64,000 bases of DNA from Winogradskyella sp. (lineage in GTDB: Bacteria; Bacteroidota; Bacteroidia; Flavobacteriales; Flavobacteriaceae). The stretch is from assembly GCF_003712105.1 (NCBI RefSeq), contig NZ_RHLG01000004.1, forward strand, positions 293,413-357,412, in the 5' to 3' direction. The notes beneath the pieces are model-generated. The model had not been told where the DNA came from. It made no database searches and saw only the letters and a program-made list of their open reading frames with translations. Made by a program: the position numbers and the translations under genes. This document shows, one piece after another, positions 34,898-44,163 of this stretch (the stretch's first letter is position 1; each line of letters opens with the position of its first letter).

Positions 34898-37120
34898 ATG
34901 TCCCAAATTAAACCTTACATATTCTTATTTTTTCTATGTTTTTTAGTCAATTTTGAAGCTCTATCGCAGTCAGAAATTGATATAGAAGAACCAGAAATAG
35001 CACTACAGCAAAACCTAGACCAAGCAAAGCTATTTTCTGAAAGAGGAGATTATACCAATGCAAAGGATAATCTTAAAAAAGCACTTGAAGTCGCCATTTC
35101 TTCTGATAACAAGAAAAGTGAAGGTACAATACATACCAAAATAGCTAAACTCGAATATCTGCTAAATCAACCAGAGCAGGCTATATCATCGCTGTCTAAA
35201 GCTATAAAAATTCAGAGAGAAATTAATGACAATACTAACCTTGGCTTAACCTATAATATTCAAGGAGTTATTCATAGCAACTTAAAACAGTACGATACGG
35301 CATTAAAATATTTTTCAAATGCCAGACAAAGTCTTCAGGAAAGAAATTCAGAGCAATATCTTGCCGAAGTTAACCTAAATGAAGCTAGGGTTTTTCTAAA
35401 ACAAAGCAAAGACGAAGTAGCTCAAGAAAGACTTGAACGCGCCATACTTATTGCAAAAAAATACGATTTAAATCGGGTACTAAGTAGCAGTTATTTAAAA
35501 AATGCTGACATTTACTTTAGAAAAGAAGCCTACAATTTAGCTCTCGATCAAGCACAATCTGGACTTGATATTGCAATAGAAGCAAATTCTACAGATAATA
35601 TTAATGATGCTTATTTAATATTGAGTAAAATTTACCAAAGTAAAAATCAATTTAAATCCGCTAATAATTATTTAAACAAGCACCTAAAACTTACAGATTC
35701 AATTTATAATTCTGAAAAAGAAAACTTTGTAGCAACAGGGATTCTAAAAAATTTGAATCCAGAAGATAAACAACTTGAGGACCAAGTATCAGAAGCAGAG
35801 ACAAGCAGTAACCTAGCCAGAATTACAACGATTCTGAGTATATCCTTGATTACAATCTTATCCTTGTTAACACTCTCATTATACAAGAACAACAACATTA
35901 GGTTAAGGACAAACAATATGCTTCAAAAGAAAAACGATGAACTTATTGTTGCAAAAGAAAAGGCTGAGTTAGCTTCAAAAACTAAAGCAAACTTTTTATC
36001 AACTGTTACACACGAGCTTAGAACGCCACTTTATGCTGTTACAGGATTGACCAATTTATTACTAGATGAGGAACCAAAAGAAAAGCAGATTCCGCATCTT
36101 AAATCTTTGAAATTTTCTGGAGATTACCTTCTAACGTTTATTAATGATATCCTTCAGATAAATAAAATTGAAGCTAATAAGGTAGAGCTTGACCCAGAAG
36201 AGTTTAATCTTAAAGTAAAAATTGAAAACGTCATCGCGGCTTTAAACAACTCTGCCAAAGACAACAATACCAAAATTCATTTTGAGTACGAAGATAAATT
36301 ACCTCAAACGTATGTGGGCGATCAACTTAAGATTTCACAGATACTTATTAATCTGCTTGGTAATGCTATTAAGTTTACAAAAGATGGTGATATCTGGGTA
36401 AGAGTTAATAAAAAGTCATCAAGGAAAGACACTTATAAATTGCATTTCGAAATCCAGGATAATGGTATTGGCATCTCTAAAGAAAAACAAGAACAAATGT
36501 TCGAAAGTTTCTCTCAAGGTTCCATTCAGATTAACAGGAAATATGGTGGTACTGGTTTAGGACTTTCTATTGTGAAAGGATTAATTAAGATTCTTGATGG
36601 TAAAATTTACCTGAAGAGTCAACTCGGGAAAGGTACAAGTTTCTTCTTCGAAATCCCTCTAAAGCACGTAGAACCTAAACAAAAGGAAGACGTTAAAAAA
36701 GAAAGTAAACACATCGAAAACATTAAATCATTGGACATAGAAAACATTAAAATTTTGGTGGTTGAGGATAACAAAATCAACCAGATGATTACAAAGAAGA
36801 TCCTCAATAAAATGGGACTAGAATGTGATATTGTTGATAATGGAGAAGATGCCGTTGAAAAGGTAAGAAACATTGAATACAATGTTGTATTAATGGATAT
36901 TCACATGCCAGGAATAAGTGGTTTAGAAGCTACTAAACGCATCCGTGGATTTAATAAAGAGCTTACCATTTTTGCCTTAACAGCTGTAACTCTTGAGGAC
37001 AAAATGCATGAGTTTGAAGAAGCTGGTTTTGATGACATCATCTCTAAACCATTTAAGCAAGATACATTTGAGAAAAAATTGTTTGTTGCACTTTCAGAAA
37101 AAACTGAAGTCGCAGGTTAA
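34898..37120 (+). CDS. TPR-containing hybrid sensor histidine kinase
   Basis: A protein of 740 residues: signal peptide (to about residue 23), periplasmic TPR repeats (about 30-270), a membrane helix (about 305-326), a coiled linker, HisKA with the phospho-acceptor in FLSTVTHELRTPL, an HATPase domain with N-box (NLLGNAIKFTKDG), QDNGIGIS and GGTGLGLSI, and a C-terminal receiver with VVEDNKINQ, the phospho-acceptor aspartate in VVLMDIHMPG and the K in ISKPF. No separate regulator is adjacent, so output goes through another protein. The signal is unknown. Confidence 0.92.
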   Translation: MSQIKPYIFLFFLCFLVNFEALSQSEIDIEEPEIALQQNLDQAKLFSERGDYTNAKDNLKKALEVAISSDNKKSEGTIHTKIAKLEYLLNQPEQAISSLSKAIKIQREINDNTNLGLTYNIQGVIHSNLKQYDTALKYFSNARQSLQERNSEQYLAEVNLNEARVFLKQSKDEVAQERLERAILIAKKYDLNRVLSSSYLKNADIYFRKEAYNLALDQAQSGLDIAIEANSTDNINDAYLILSKIYQSKNQFKSANNYLNKHLKLTDSIYNSEKENFVATGILKNLNPEDKQLEDQVSEAETSSNLARITTILSISLITILSLLTLSLYKNNNIRLRTNNMLQKKNDELIVAKEKAELASKTKANFLSTVTHELRTPLYAVTGLTNLLLDEEPKEKQIPHLKSLKFSGDYLLTFINDILQINKIEANKVELDPEEFNLKVKIENVIAALNNSAKDNNTKIHFEYEDKLPQTYVGDQLKISQILINLLGNAIKFTKDGDIWVRVNKKSSRKDTYKLHFEIQDNGIGISKEKQEQMFESFSQGSIQINRKYGGTGLGLSIVKGLIKILDGKIYLKSQLGKGTSFFFEIPLKHVEPKQKEDVKKESKHIENIKSLDIENIKILVVEDNKINQMITKKILNKMGLECDIVDNGEDAVEKVRNIEYNVVLMDIHMPGISGLEATKRIRGFNKELTIFALTAVTLEDKMHEFEEAGFDDIISKPFKQDTFEKKLFVALSEKTEVAG

Positions 37121-37123
37121 TTC

Positions 37124-38122
37124 TCATTCTACGAAGCTTTTAATCATCTCATTAAACCTTGAAGTTTTATCTATCATTAGCTCTATAGGTAAATAGTAAA
37201 GTTTACGTTGTAGGCTTTCTACTTCAAATAGCCGCATATAATCTTTCTCTGTTGTAAGTATTCTATCTTTTGTCTGTAATACTTCTATATCCTTAGGTGT
37301 AAAATTGTAATGATCACCATATTCTAAATGCTCAAAATCAGGAGATTTCGATTCTAAATATTTCACTAATGGTTGTGCATTAGCTATGCCTGTTACGAGT
37401 GTAAAATTTTTAAAGTCAGATAAGTTTTTAGAATCATTATTACTAAAAATAGTTTCAGAATATTTGATGTGACTAAAAAAGACCTCTTGATTAGAATTTG
37501 GTTTAATACCTTTCACTATGGTTTCCTTTTCTGAATCGGAAATAGTTTCAGGACATTTTGTAACTACAATGATATTGGCTCGTTTAGCGCCAGACCTAGG
37601 TTCTCTTAAATTTCCACTAGGTAAAACAACATCTTTGGTATAAAGATTATTATAAGCCGTAAGAAGAATATTTAAACCAGCTTTTACTTTACGATGCTGA
37701 TACGCATCATCTAATAATATAACCTCGGGCTGCGGATTTAATCTTCTCAGCTCAGAAATACCATTTTGTCTGTTTTCATCAACTGCAACATATACATCAT
37801 TAAACTTATGATAAAACTGAAAAGGTTCATCACCAAGCGTATGGACATTTACTGACTGGTCTGCCAACAAAAAACCACTAGAGACACGTTTGTATCCACG
37901 ACTTAAAGTCGCTACTTTCTTATCTTTAGAAAGCAATCTTACGAGGTATTCTATCATTGGGGTTTTTCCTGTACCACCTGTACTAAGGTTACCAACACAA
38001 ATCACAGGGAAATCGTAAGATTTTGATGTCATCTTCCCAGAATCGTAAAGTTTATTTCTTAACCATGTTGCAAAAAAGTAGATCGGCATAACAGGAAACA
38101 ATAGGATTCTAAGAATTTTCAT
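37124..38122 (-). CDS. lpxK: Tetraacyldisaccharide 4'-kinase
   Basis: A protein of 332 residues that adds the 4'-phosphate to lipid A precursor at the inner membrane. It has an N-terminal membrane segment (about 1-20), the Walker A motif VGNLSTGGTGKTPM, TLSRGYKRVSSGFL, a DEPFQFYHKF segment, and the LLDDAYQHRKV Walker B region with the catalytic D-D-x-x-Q-H. Length is normal. It converges with the hybrid kinase, with only 3 bases between, without a visible terminator. Confidence 0.95.
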   Translation of the reverse strand: MKILRILLFPVMPIYFFATWLRNKLYDSGKMTSKSYDFPVICVGNLSTGGTGKTPMIEYLVRLLSKDKKVATLSRGYKRVSSGFLLADQSVNVHTLGDEPFQFYHKFNDVYVAVDENRQNGISELRRLNPQPEVILLDDAYQHRKVKAGLNILLTAYNNLYTKDVVLPSGNLREPRSGAKRANIIVVTKCPETISDSEKETIVKGIKPNSNQEVFFSHIKYSETIFSNNDSKNLSDFKNFTLVTGIANAQPLVKYLESKSPDFEHLEYGDHYNFTPKDIEVLQTKDRILTTEKDYMRLFEVESLQRKLYYLPIELMIDKTSRFNEMIKSFVE

Positions 38123-38278
38123 TTATTCAAAATTTTTATTCCATTAAAATGAAACAAATAAAAATTTTCTGCTGAAATCAACCGCAGAGCTTTCACATAA
38201 AAAAATTTATTTTTAGGGTTGATACAAAAAATAAATTTTGTTTATGCTCATTTCATGATAACGAAAGTAATATATATT

Positions 38279-38286
38279 TATATTTG
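38279..38286 (+). promoter_or_regulatory. Putative -7 box of the Nif3-like gene
   Basis: TATATTTG matches TAnnTTTG, 16 bases upstream of the ATG at 38303. No clear -33 element. Confidence 0.4.
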
Positions 38287-38302
38287 ATAAAACCCATATA
38301 CA

Positions 38303-39397
38303 ATGATTGTACAAGATGTTATTAACCATTTACACCATTTAGCGCCTCTAGCCTACGCCGAAGACTTTGATAATGTTGGTCTTTTGGTAGGTGATAAAAA
38401 CCAGAAAATTACTGGTGTTTTGGTAACGCTTGATACACTTGAAGATGTGGTTGATGAGGCAATTGAGAAAAACTGTAACCTTATTGTGAGTTTTCATCCA
38501 ATCATTTTTAAAGGTTTAAAAAAACTCACTGGTAAAAACTATGTAGAGCGTGTAGCCATCAAGGCTATAAGACATAATATTTCAATTTTTGCTATTCATA
38601 CTGCGCTCGATAACGCTTTCCAAGGTGTTAATAGTATTATCTGTGATCAGCTTGAGCTTAAAAATAAACGCATTTTAATTCCACAAAAAGAGACTATAAA
38701 GAAGCTTACTACTTATGTTCCTAAGGCGAATGCAGAAGAATTAAGAACGCAACTGTTCGAAGCTGGAGCTGGTGATATTGGCAACTACGCTTCTTGTAGT
38801 TTTAATTCAGAAGGTAAAGGTACTTATAAAGGTAATGATGAATCTAACCCAACTATTGGCGTAAAAGGAAAGCTCCATACCGAAGATGAAACTATGGTTA
38901 GTGTTACCTATAAAAAACATGTAGAATCTAGTGTTCTAAAAGCGTTATTTGATGCCCATCCATACGAAGAAGTCGCTTATGAGGTGATCACATTAGAAAA
39001 TACCAATCAAAAAATTGGCATGGGTATGATTGGCGAGCTTGATTCCGAGCAATCAGAACGTCAATTTTTGGGCTATGTAAAAGAAAAAATGAATGCTGGA
39101 GTTGTAAGGCATTCAAAATTATTAAACAAACCCGTAAAAAAAGTAGCCGTTTTAGGTGGCTCGGGTAGTTTTGCAATTGGTGCTGCAAAGGCTGCTGGTG
39201 CTGATGTTTTTATTACTGCAGACCTTAAATATCATGATTTTTTCAGTGCTGAAAATAAAATTGTTTTAGCAGATATTGGACACTATGAGAGCGAACAATT
39301 CACAAAAACGTTTTTAGTCGACTATCTCTCAAAAAAAATTACTAATTTTGCAATCATTTTATCAAACACAAATACAAATCCGGTAAAGTATTTATAA
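38303..39397 (+). CDS. Nif3-like dinuclear metal-centre protein
   Basis: A protein of 364 residues of the Nif3/YbgI/YqfO family. Metal-ligand segments: DNVGLLVG, VSFHPIIFKGLKKL, IFAIHTALDNAFQGVN and the C-terminal ITADLKYHDFF and VLADIGHYESEQ. It has the CutA1/PII-like insert in the middle (about residues 130-235, ending AHPYEEVAYEV), as in the long YqfO form. Annotated in some databases as GTP cyclohydrolase 1 type 2, without good proof. It precedes the zinc-ribbon-like gene by 2 bases, a pairing common in Bacteroidota. Confidence 0.92.
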   Translation: MIVQDVINHLHHLAPLAYAEDFDNVGLLVGDKNQKITGVLVTLDTLEDVVDEAIEKNCNLIVSFHPIIFKGLKKLTGKNYVERVAIKAIRHNISIFAIHTALDNAFQGVNSIICDQLELKNKRILIPQKETIKKLTTYVPKANAEELRTQLFEAGAGDIGNYASCSFNSEGKGTYKGNDESNPTIGVKGKLHTEDETMVSVTYKKHVESSVLKALFDAHPYEEVAYEVITLENTNQKIGMGMIGELDSEQSERQFLGYVKEKMNAGVVRHSKLLNKPVKKVAVLGGSGSFAIGAAKAAGADVFITADLKYHDFFSAENKIVLADIGHYESEQFTKTFLVDYLSKKITNFAIILSNTNTNPVKYL

Positions 39398-39399
39398 CT

Positions 39400-40182
39400 A
39401 TGGCAAAAAAAGCGGAAGCTACTGTAGAACAACGATTAAGAGCATTATACGATTTACAACTTATCGATTCTAGAGTAGACGAAATTAGAAACATCAGAGG
39501 TGAACTTCCTTTAGAAGTAAGAGATTTAGAAGACGATGTTGCTGGCCTAAATACAAGATTAGATAAATTAAACGACAATCTTGAAACCATTGACCAAGAG
39601 ATTAAATCTAAGAAAAACTTAATTGAAGAATCTAAAGCTTTAATCAGCAAATACAACGAACAACAAAAGAACGTAAGAAATAACAGAGAGTATAATTCTT
39701 TAAGTAAAGAGATTGAGTTCCAAGAATTAGAAATTCAATTAGCTGAAAAACACATTAAAGAATTTAAAGCGCAAATTGAGCAGAAGAAAGAAGTTATTTC
39801 TGAAACTAAGGATAAATTAAAAGATCGTACTGAGCACTTAAAGCATAAGAAAAGTGAGTTAGACGAGATTCTTAAAGAGACTGAAAAAGAAGAAAAAGCT
39901 TTAATAGAAAAGTCTGAAGAATTCCAAAAGAAAATCGAAGAGCGTTTAGTTGTTGCGTACAAACGCATTAGAAACAACGTAAAAAATGGCCTTGCAGTTG
40001 TACCTATCGAAAGAGGTGCTTCTGGTGGTTCGTTCTTTACAATTCCACCACAAGTACAAGTAGAGATTGCAGCTCGTAAAAAAGTAATTACTGATGAGCA
40101 TAGTGGTCGTATACTAGTGGATGCGGTTTTAGCACAAGAAGAAAAAGAAAAAATGGAAAAGTTATTTGCTAAGCTTAGCTAA
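39400..40182 (+). CDS. Coiled-coil protein of the C4-type zinc ribbon (DUF164) family, all four zinc cysteines lost
   Basis: A protein of 260 residues: a long antiparallel coiled coil (about 25-180, EIRNIRGELPLEVRDLEDDV onward) and a C-terminal zinc-ribbon-like domain. In related proteins this domain has two cysteine pairs, around a G-x-C-G-G-C-F and a C-E-x-C-G-R-I-L segment. Here they read G-A-S208-G-G-S211-F and D232-E-H-S235-G-R-I-L, so none of the four zinc ligands is kept while the rest of the domain is. It follows a Nif3-like gene by 2 bases. Function is uncertain; a nucleic-acid role has been proposed for the family. Confidence 0.85.
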   Translation: MAKKAEATVEQRLRALYDLQLIDSRVDEIRNIRGELPLEVRDLEDDVAGLNTRLDKLNDNLETIDQEIKSKKNLIEESKALISKYNEQQKNVRNNREYNSLSKEIEFQELEIQLAEKHIKEFKAQIEQKKEVISETKDKLKDRTEHLKHKKSELDEILKETEKEEKALIEKSEEFQKKIEERLVVAYKRIRNNVKNGLAVVPIERGASGGSFFTIPPQVQVEIAARKKVITDEHSGRILVDAVLAQEEKEKMEKLFAKLS

Positions 40183-40205
40183 TAATTAACCCAATAGTAA
40201 TTCTT

Positions 40206-40236
40206 AAAAGCCACTGAAATTTCAGTGGCTTTTGTT
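40206..40236 (+). terminator. Terminator after the zinc-ribbon-like gene
   Basis: AAAAGCCACTGAAA pairs with TTTCAGTGGCTTTT, a perfect palindrome with a T-rich tail, just after the stop at 40182. Confidence 0.9.
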
Positions 40237-40310
40237 TTAGCATAATTTTAAAAAATGTCTTGTTAAGGAATCGTATTTTTATACGTCTATTGAAAAAGAA
40301 AATTAGAACC

Positions 40311-40973
40311 ATGAAAAAACTAGTATACATTTTAACCGCAGCCTTATTATTTAGCTGTCATAATCAAGCACAAGTTAACCCGAAACAACAGGCAGTTATT
40401 GATGCTGATCCAGTTGTAGTACCACTAAAAAAAGGAAAAGCAAGAGCTTATTTTGCTAGTGGTTGTTTTTGGTGTGTAGAAGCTATTTACGAAAGCGTTG
40501 AAGGTGTAGAAGAATCCATAAGTGGCTACTCTGGCGGTTATACTAAAAACCCAACTTACGAGGCTAGTAATACTGGTAGAACCGGACATGCAGAGGCTGT
40601 AGAGATTATTTACGACCCAAACGTGGTGAGTTTTGCAACACTAGTAGATGTCTATTTTGCGTCTCAGAATCCTACACAGGTTAATGGCCAAGGTCCAGAT
40701 CGAGGTTCGCAATATCGTTCTATCATTTTTTATCAAAATGATGAACAGAAAAAAATTATTGAAGAAAAGAAAGCGGCTTTAGCCAAAAAGTTAAATGCTA
40801 AAATTGCAGCAGAGGTATATCCGTTTCAAAAATTTTGGGTAGCTGAAGCTTACCATCAAAATTATGAACGTCTACATCCAAATCAAAGATATATACAAGG
40901 TGTATCCATACCGCGTTTAAGACGTTTTCAAGCCAAAATGCCTGAGGTCTTAAAAAAGAATGCTAAGCATTAA
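40311..40973 (+). CDS. msrA: Peptide-methionine (S)-S-oxide reductase, lipoprotein form
   Basis: About 220 residues. The start at 40311 gives a lipoprotein signal (MKKLVYILTAALLFSCHNQ, cysteine in L-F-S-C); an upstream frame to 40260 would hide it. The MsrA domain has the catalytic cysteine in ASGCFWCVEAIYESVEG, then YSGGYTKNPTYEAS, TGHAEAVEI and QNPTQVNGQGPDRGSQYRS. It repairs oxidised methionine in periplasmic or outer-membrane proteins. Two terminator-like hairpins follow. Confidence 0.93.
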   Translation: MKKLVYILTAALLFSCHNQAQVNPKQQAVIDADPVVVPLKKGKARAYFASGCFWCVEAIYESVEGVEESISGYSGGYTKNPTYEASNTGRTGHAEAVEIIYDPNVVSFATLVDVYFASQNPTQVNGQGPDRGSQYRSIIFYQNDEQKKIIEEKKAALAKKLNAKIAAEVYPFQKFWVAEAYHQNYERLHPNQRYIQGVSIPRLRRFQAKMPEVLKKNAKH

Positions 40974-40993
40974 AGAACAAAAATTCAAACACT

Positions 40994-41029
40994 TAAAGCC
41001 AATAAACATTTTGTTGTATTGGCTTTTTT
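40994..41029 (+). terminator. Terminator after msrA
   Basis: AAAGCCAATA and TATTGGCTTT form a 10-pair stem around a 13-base loop, with a T run, 20 bases after the msrA stop. Confidence 0.88.
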
Positions 41030-41127
41030 ATTTTATACCAATTGATAAAAACTACACAAATAATTGAGTAGACGCACCAATTATTTTTACCTAAAATCTA
41101 CAATTCTGTCCGCTTAACAAATAGTAC

Positions 41128-41155
41128 GCGCCGTTAAAACGATGGCGCATTTTTT
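41128..41155 (+). terminator. Second hairpin with T run before the HExxH lipoprotein gene
   Basis: GCGCC (41128) and GGCGC (41144-41148) can pair around an 11-base loop, followed by A and six T. It lies in the 274-base spacer between msrA and the lipoprotein gene. The stem is short. It may be the relic of an older gene end or a leader attenuator. Confidence 0.35.
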
Positions 41156-41247
41156 AAGCTTCATCTTGACTTAGTTTTACATATTACATCAGAACAACAT
41201 GAGTTTAAATCTGAAATATAATACGCTGAATCAATCCCAAATTTTAG

Positions 41248-42870
41248 ATGAAGAAAATAATTTTTAAGCTACTACTTATTTTTATATTAGGTAATACGAT
41301 GCTATCCTGTGAAAGGGAGCCAACGCAAATTAATAACTGGACACCATTAGCACATGGCACAAATAATTTTATACAATGGGCTAATATTAATAACTTCCCA
41401 GAAGTTAAATCTTATGCTATTGAATTATCGAAATCTAGGCAATTGTTGCGTACCGAAAATGAAGTGTATTATACACTACTAGAACATATAGACGCTTATA
41501 TATTTTCTGATACGCTAGGCACAACTTTTACCTTACCCATACAAAAGGTAAACCATTCGGAGTTTGGTTTTAGTAACTTAGTAATTAAATATGTTAACGG
41601 TCACCCTGAAGAAGAGTTTATACTTAACTATGTGCCAACTCAAGAGTATCTTAACAACTATGTAGATTATCACCAAACAGCATTTCAAGGTACAGTTGAG
41701 TACGAATCAATTGGTAATAGTGTTGGAAGAGCTCAACGTTTTTGTCAAATGGTTTCAAATACCTATTGTTGTTGGTCTTGGGGAAATGAGTGTGATGACA
41801 CTCATGATGCCGGACCTAATTGTACACCAGCGTTTATGTGGACAGAAACTACTTTGGTTTGCCAAGAAGATCCTACAACAGTTATTATTGATGCAGGAGA
41901 TGGAGGTGGCGGTGGAACAGGCACCGGTATGGAGCCAAATGATAATCCACATACCACACCAATACCTCCAGATACTTGTGAGAACCAAAGAGGTGATGTT
42001 GGGATTTCTACGGCTGATGGGTGTTTGAGTTCTGACTCCTGCATAGAACCTGTTGAAGGGGATATAAATCTAGATTGTGAATTAAGTGACTATGAATTAT
42101 GCTTATTAGAACAGAATAATGAAAATATTTGCGATTGTGTTTTATCTGGCAATAGTACAGATTCATGTCTGTTTGATGAAAATATTAGTATAAATAATCT
42201 TGACAATGACTGTGCAAGGTTAATGATTCAAAATAATTTACTAGGTACTAGCGAAGGGGTCTATACAAACCTTTTGAATGATATCAGAAATATATTCTTT
42301 TATGATTCAGATGTTACTTTATTTTTCAGGGATGATGAAGATGTACCAGAAAATGCCCTTGCCGCTACAGATTTTGATGAACAAACTGCTATAGATAATG
42401 GAACATATAATATAATTATAACAGTTTCTGAAAATTATCTTAATAATAATCCAACAAAACTTTCTATTGCACTTGTATTAATACATGAAATGGTGCATGC
42501 AAAATTAATATATTCTTATCTTGAAGGTAATTTATTGGCACAGTATCCCCAATATACTACTTTAAAAGAAAGTTTTGATATTTTCCTAGAAAATAGGTCG
42601 TCAGAAAATGGGCAAATAGCATTAGATGAATCTCATAAAGCCATGGTAGATTTCATAGGTCAAATGTCATATTCTCTTTTCAAATATGCAGAACGTGTTG
42701 GTATGAACAATATTGACCACCAGTATTGTACAGATATTGTTAAAGGTTCTTTTTATCATACACCGGCAATGGAGGAAATCAATACAGGAAATAGCACAGC
42801 AGAAGACCTTAGAGATAAAACATATAATGAACAAGAAAACACTGAAAATGCTCTAGGAGATGATTGTTAA
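41248..42870 (+). CDS. Large lipoprotein with Cys-rich region, Gly linker and C-terminal HExxH (zincin-like) domain
   Basis: A protein of 540 residues with no family I recognise. The signal ends in M-L-S-C21 (lipoprotein). Residues 22-165 form an N-terminal domain; about 170-205 is cysteine-rich (SNTYCCWSWGNECDD and PNCTPAF). A G-rich linker (DAGDGGGGGTGTG) near 215 is followed by a second cysteine-rich, acidic stretch (DTCENQ, SSDSCIE, LDCELSDYELC) and a C-terminal domain (about 315-540) with H413-E-M-V-H417 in IALVLIHEMVHAKLIYSY, a metallopeptidase-type zinc motif. E461 or H463 in LDESHKAM could be the third ligand. It overlaps the next gene by 11 bases. It could be a surface protease or an effector with a swapped C-terminal domain. 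Confidence 0.72.
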   Translation: MKKIIFKLLLIFILGNTMLSCEREPTQINNWTPLAHGTNNFIQWANINNFPEVKSYAIELSKSRQLLRTENEVYYTLLEHIDAYIFSDTLGTTFTLPIQKVNHSEFGFSNLVIKYVNGHPEEEFILNYVPTQEYLNNYVDYHQTAFQGTVEYESIGNSVGRAQRFCQMVSNTYCCWSWGNECDDTHDAGPNCTPAFMWTETTLVCQEDPTTVIIDAGDGGGGGTGTGMEPNDNPHTTPIPPDTCENQRGDVGISTADGCLSSDSCIEPVEGDINLDCELSDYELCLLEQNNENICDCVLSGNSTDSCLFDENISINNLDNDCARLMIQNNLLGTSEGVYTNLLNDIRNIFFYDSDVTLFFRDDEDVPENALAATDFDEQTAIDNGTYNIIITVSENYLNNNPTKLSIALVLIHEMVHAKLIYSYLEGNLLAQYPQYTTLKESFDIFLENRSSENGQIALDESHKAMVDFIGQMSYSLFKYAERVGMNNIDHQYCTDIVKGSFYHTPAMEEINTGNSTAEDLRDKTYNEQENTENALGDDC

Positions 42871-43489
42871 TAACAAAAAAAATATTTTAGGATTTTTTCT
42901 TATCTACATATTATTCGCTTTATCATGTGTAGAAAAAACACATATTGATGATTATAAAATATTAGAATTTGTTTTAAATGAAAATAATTTCAAAATAGAA
43001 GACTCAATATTTTTTATAAATAACGCATCCAACAAGAGAGTAATAGATTTTTTTGGAGATAGAAATAAGGAGTTTTTTGTAATCCAACCTATTGCTAAAA
43101 ATCAGATAGATGTTAAAACCAATGATAGTGTTATAGACTTTAATAGGAAATTAATCCAAAATATAAGTGAGATTAAGACTGATAATTACATAATCATGGG
43201 TAAGGGAATAAATAAAGACGCTGAAGAATTTTTAAAAGATACTTTTAACTATAAGATAATTGATAGTATTACATGGAATTTGAATGGCAGTCATAAAAAT
43301 AATTTTTTGAGTGAAAGAGAGATTGCTCAAAAATCATTCTCTATTTCTAAACCATTATATAACTTAGATAAAAATAAATCAATTGTTTTTACAAAAAAAT
43401 CAACAATTAGTTGGAGAGATAGGACACTTTATTTTTTAAAAAAAATTGATGATAAATGGATTTTAGTCTATAAAGAAAATAGAAAATGA
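42860..43489 (+). CDS. Hypothetical lipoprotein following the HExxH protein
   Basis: A protein of 209 residues with a lipoprotein-like signal (FFLIYILFALSCVEK, cysteine 23). The rest is Lys/Asn/Ile-rich with no motif I recognise. Its start lies 11 bases inside the end of the HExxH gene, so the two are translated together. By position it could be the inhibitor or immunity partner of the upstream protein, which is inference only. Base composition is more AT-rich than in the housekeeping genes nearby. Confidence 0.65.
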   Translation: MIVNNKKNILGFFLIYILFALSCVEKTHIDDYKILEFVLNENNFKIEDSIFFINNASNKRVIDFFGDRNKEFFVIQPIAKNQIDVKTNDSVIDFNRKLIQNISEIKTDNYIIMGKGINKDAEEFLKDTFNYKIIDSITWNLNGSHKNNFLSEREIAQKSFSISKPLYNLDKNKSIVFTKKSTISWRDRTLYFLKKIDDKWILVYKENRK

Positions 43490-43538
43490 GTCTCCTAAAG
43501 CTAAAGACTCAATTGATTGTAAATAAAAAAACTTATAG

Positions 43539-43721
43539 ATGAAAAATATGTTAAAAACAGGAGCTATTTTATCCTCTTTAACCTTATTAGGATTCATATT
43601 GTTAACCTCTTTCAATAATCTTGATGAAGATATTATAGGTAGTTGGATACTTGAAAATGACACCGATAGCAAGTGGGTTTTTACAAATGAATATTGTTAT
43701 TGGTATAACTTTAGAATGTAG
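43539..43721 (+). pseudogene. Truncated secreted lipocalin-like protein (N-terminal fragment)
   Basis: Sixty codons: a signal-like hydrophobic start (MKNMLKTGAILSSLTLLGFILLTS) and then IIGSWILENDTDSKWVFTNE, the beginning of the small lipocalin-like secreted proteins common in Bacteroidota. The frame ends soon after (NEYCYWYNFRM), far short of a beta barrel. The next frame over continues into another unrelated-looking gene that has no signal of its own. I read this as the stump of a deletion or frameshift; a genuine 60-residue protein is not excluded. Confidence 0.5.
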
Positions 43722-44106
43722 TGACAAGATAGTTTCTCAGAATACAAAAAATTACAATCAATTAAAGAAAGAGTTCAGTATTAGAAAGAAAGATTTCAAG
43801 AAGATTAAAGACAATAAAGCGGTAATTAATGAACTCAAATTATCAGTCAAAGACTCTTTAACAAGAGAGAAAGCATCAGCTATTTTAGATTCTTTTTTTC
43901 GTTCAAATTATTCTCCAAAAAGACTATTAACAATTTTAGAAATAAATAGAGTTTTTGAAGGTAAAAATTATAGAGCCGTTAGTCTTAAAGATATAGATTC
44001 AAGTAAAGCATTATTTATTAACGATATAAAAGAGCTTGAAGAGTTTAAGAAAAAGTTCAAAGTTAAAGTGCATACAACTACAAAAGTAGACACTACAAAA
44101 AACTAA
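43651..44106 (+). CDS. Hypothetical protein, probably N-terminally incomplete
   Basis: An open frame of 151 codons overlapping the previous fragment in another frame. From about residue 27 it has an even, charged, helical composition (NQLKKEFSIRKKDFKKIKDN, then DSFFRSNYSPKRLLTILEINRVFEG) and a TTTKVDTTKN end. The first 26 codons are the out-of-frame image of the upstream gene. No signal peptide is present, although all neighbours are secreted, so its own N-terminus was probably lost. Family not recognised. Confidence 0.5.
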   Translation: MKMTPIASGFLQMNIVIGITLECSDKIVSQNTKNYNQLKKEFSIRKKDFKKIKDNKAVINELKLSVKDSLTREKASAILDSFFRSNYSPKRLLTILEINRVFEGKNYRAVSLKDIDSSKALFINDIKELEEFKKKFKVKVHTTTKVDTTKN

Positions 44107-44163
44107 CGATCAATAAAGTTTTAGAAAACTCAATAATTAAAAGCACAGTAAACCCACGAATTC

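Noticed and set aside
40260..40310. Earlier start of msrA
   Set aside because: The internal ATG at 40311 begins a normal lipoprotein signal; the extra part is basic and has no counterpart.
41696..42044. Open frames in other frames over the Cys-rich and Gly-rich part of the 41248 gene
   Set aside because: They lie inside a longer coherent gene with a lipoprotein signal and show no family features.
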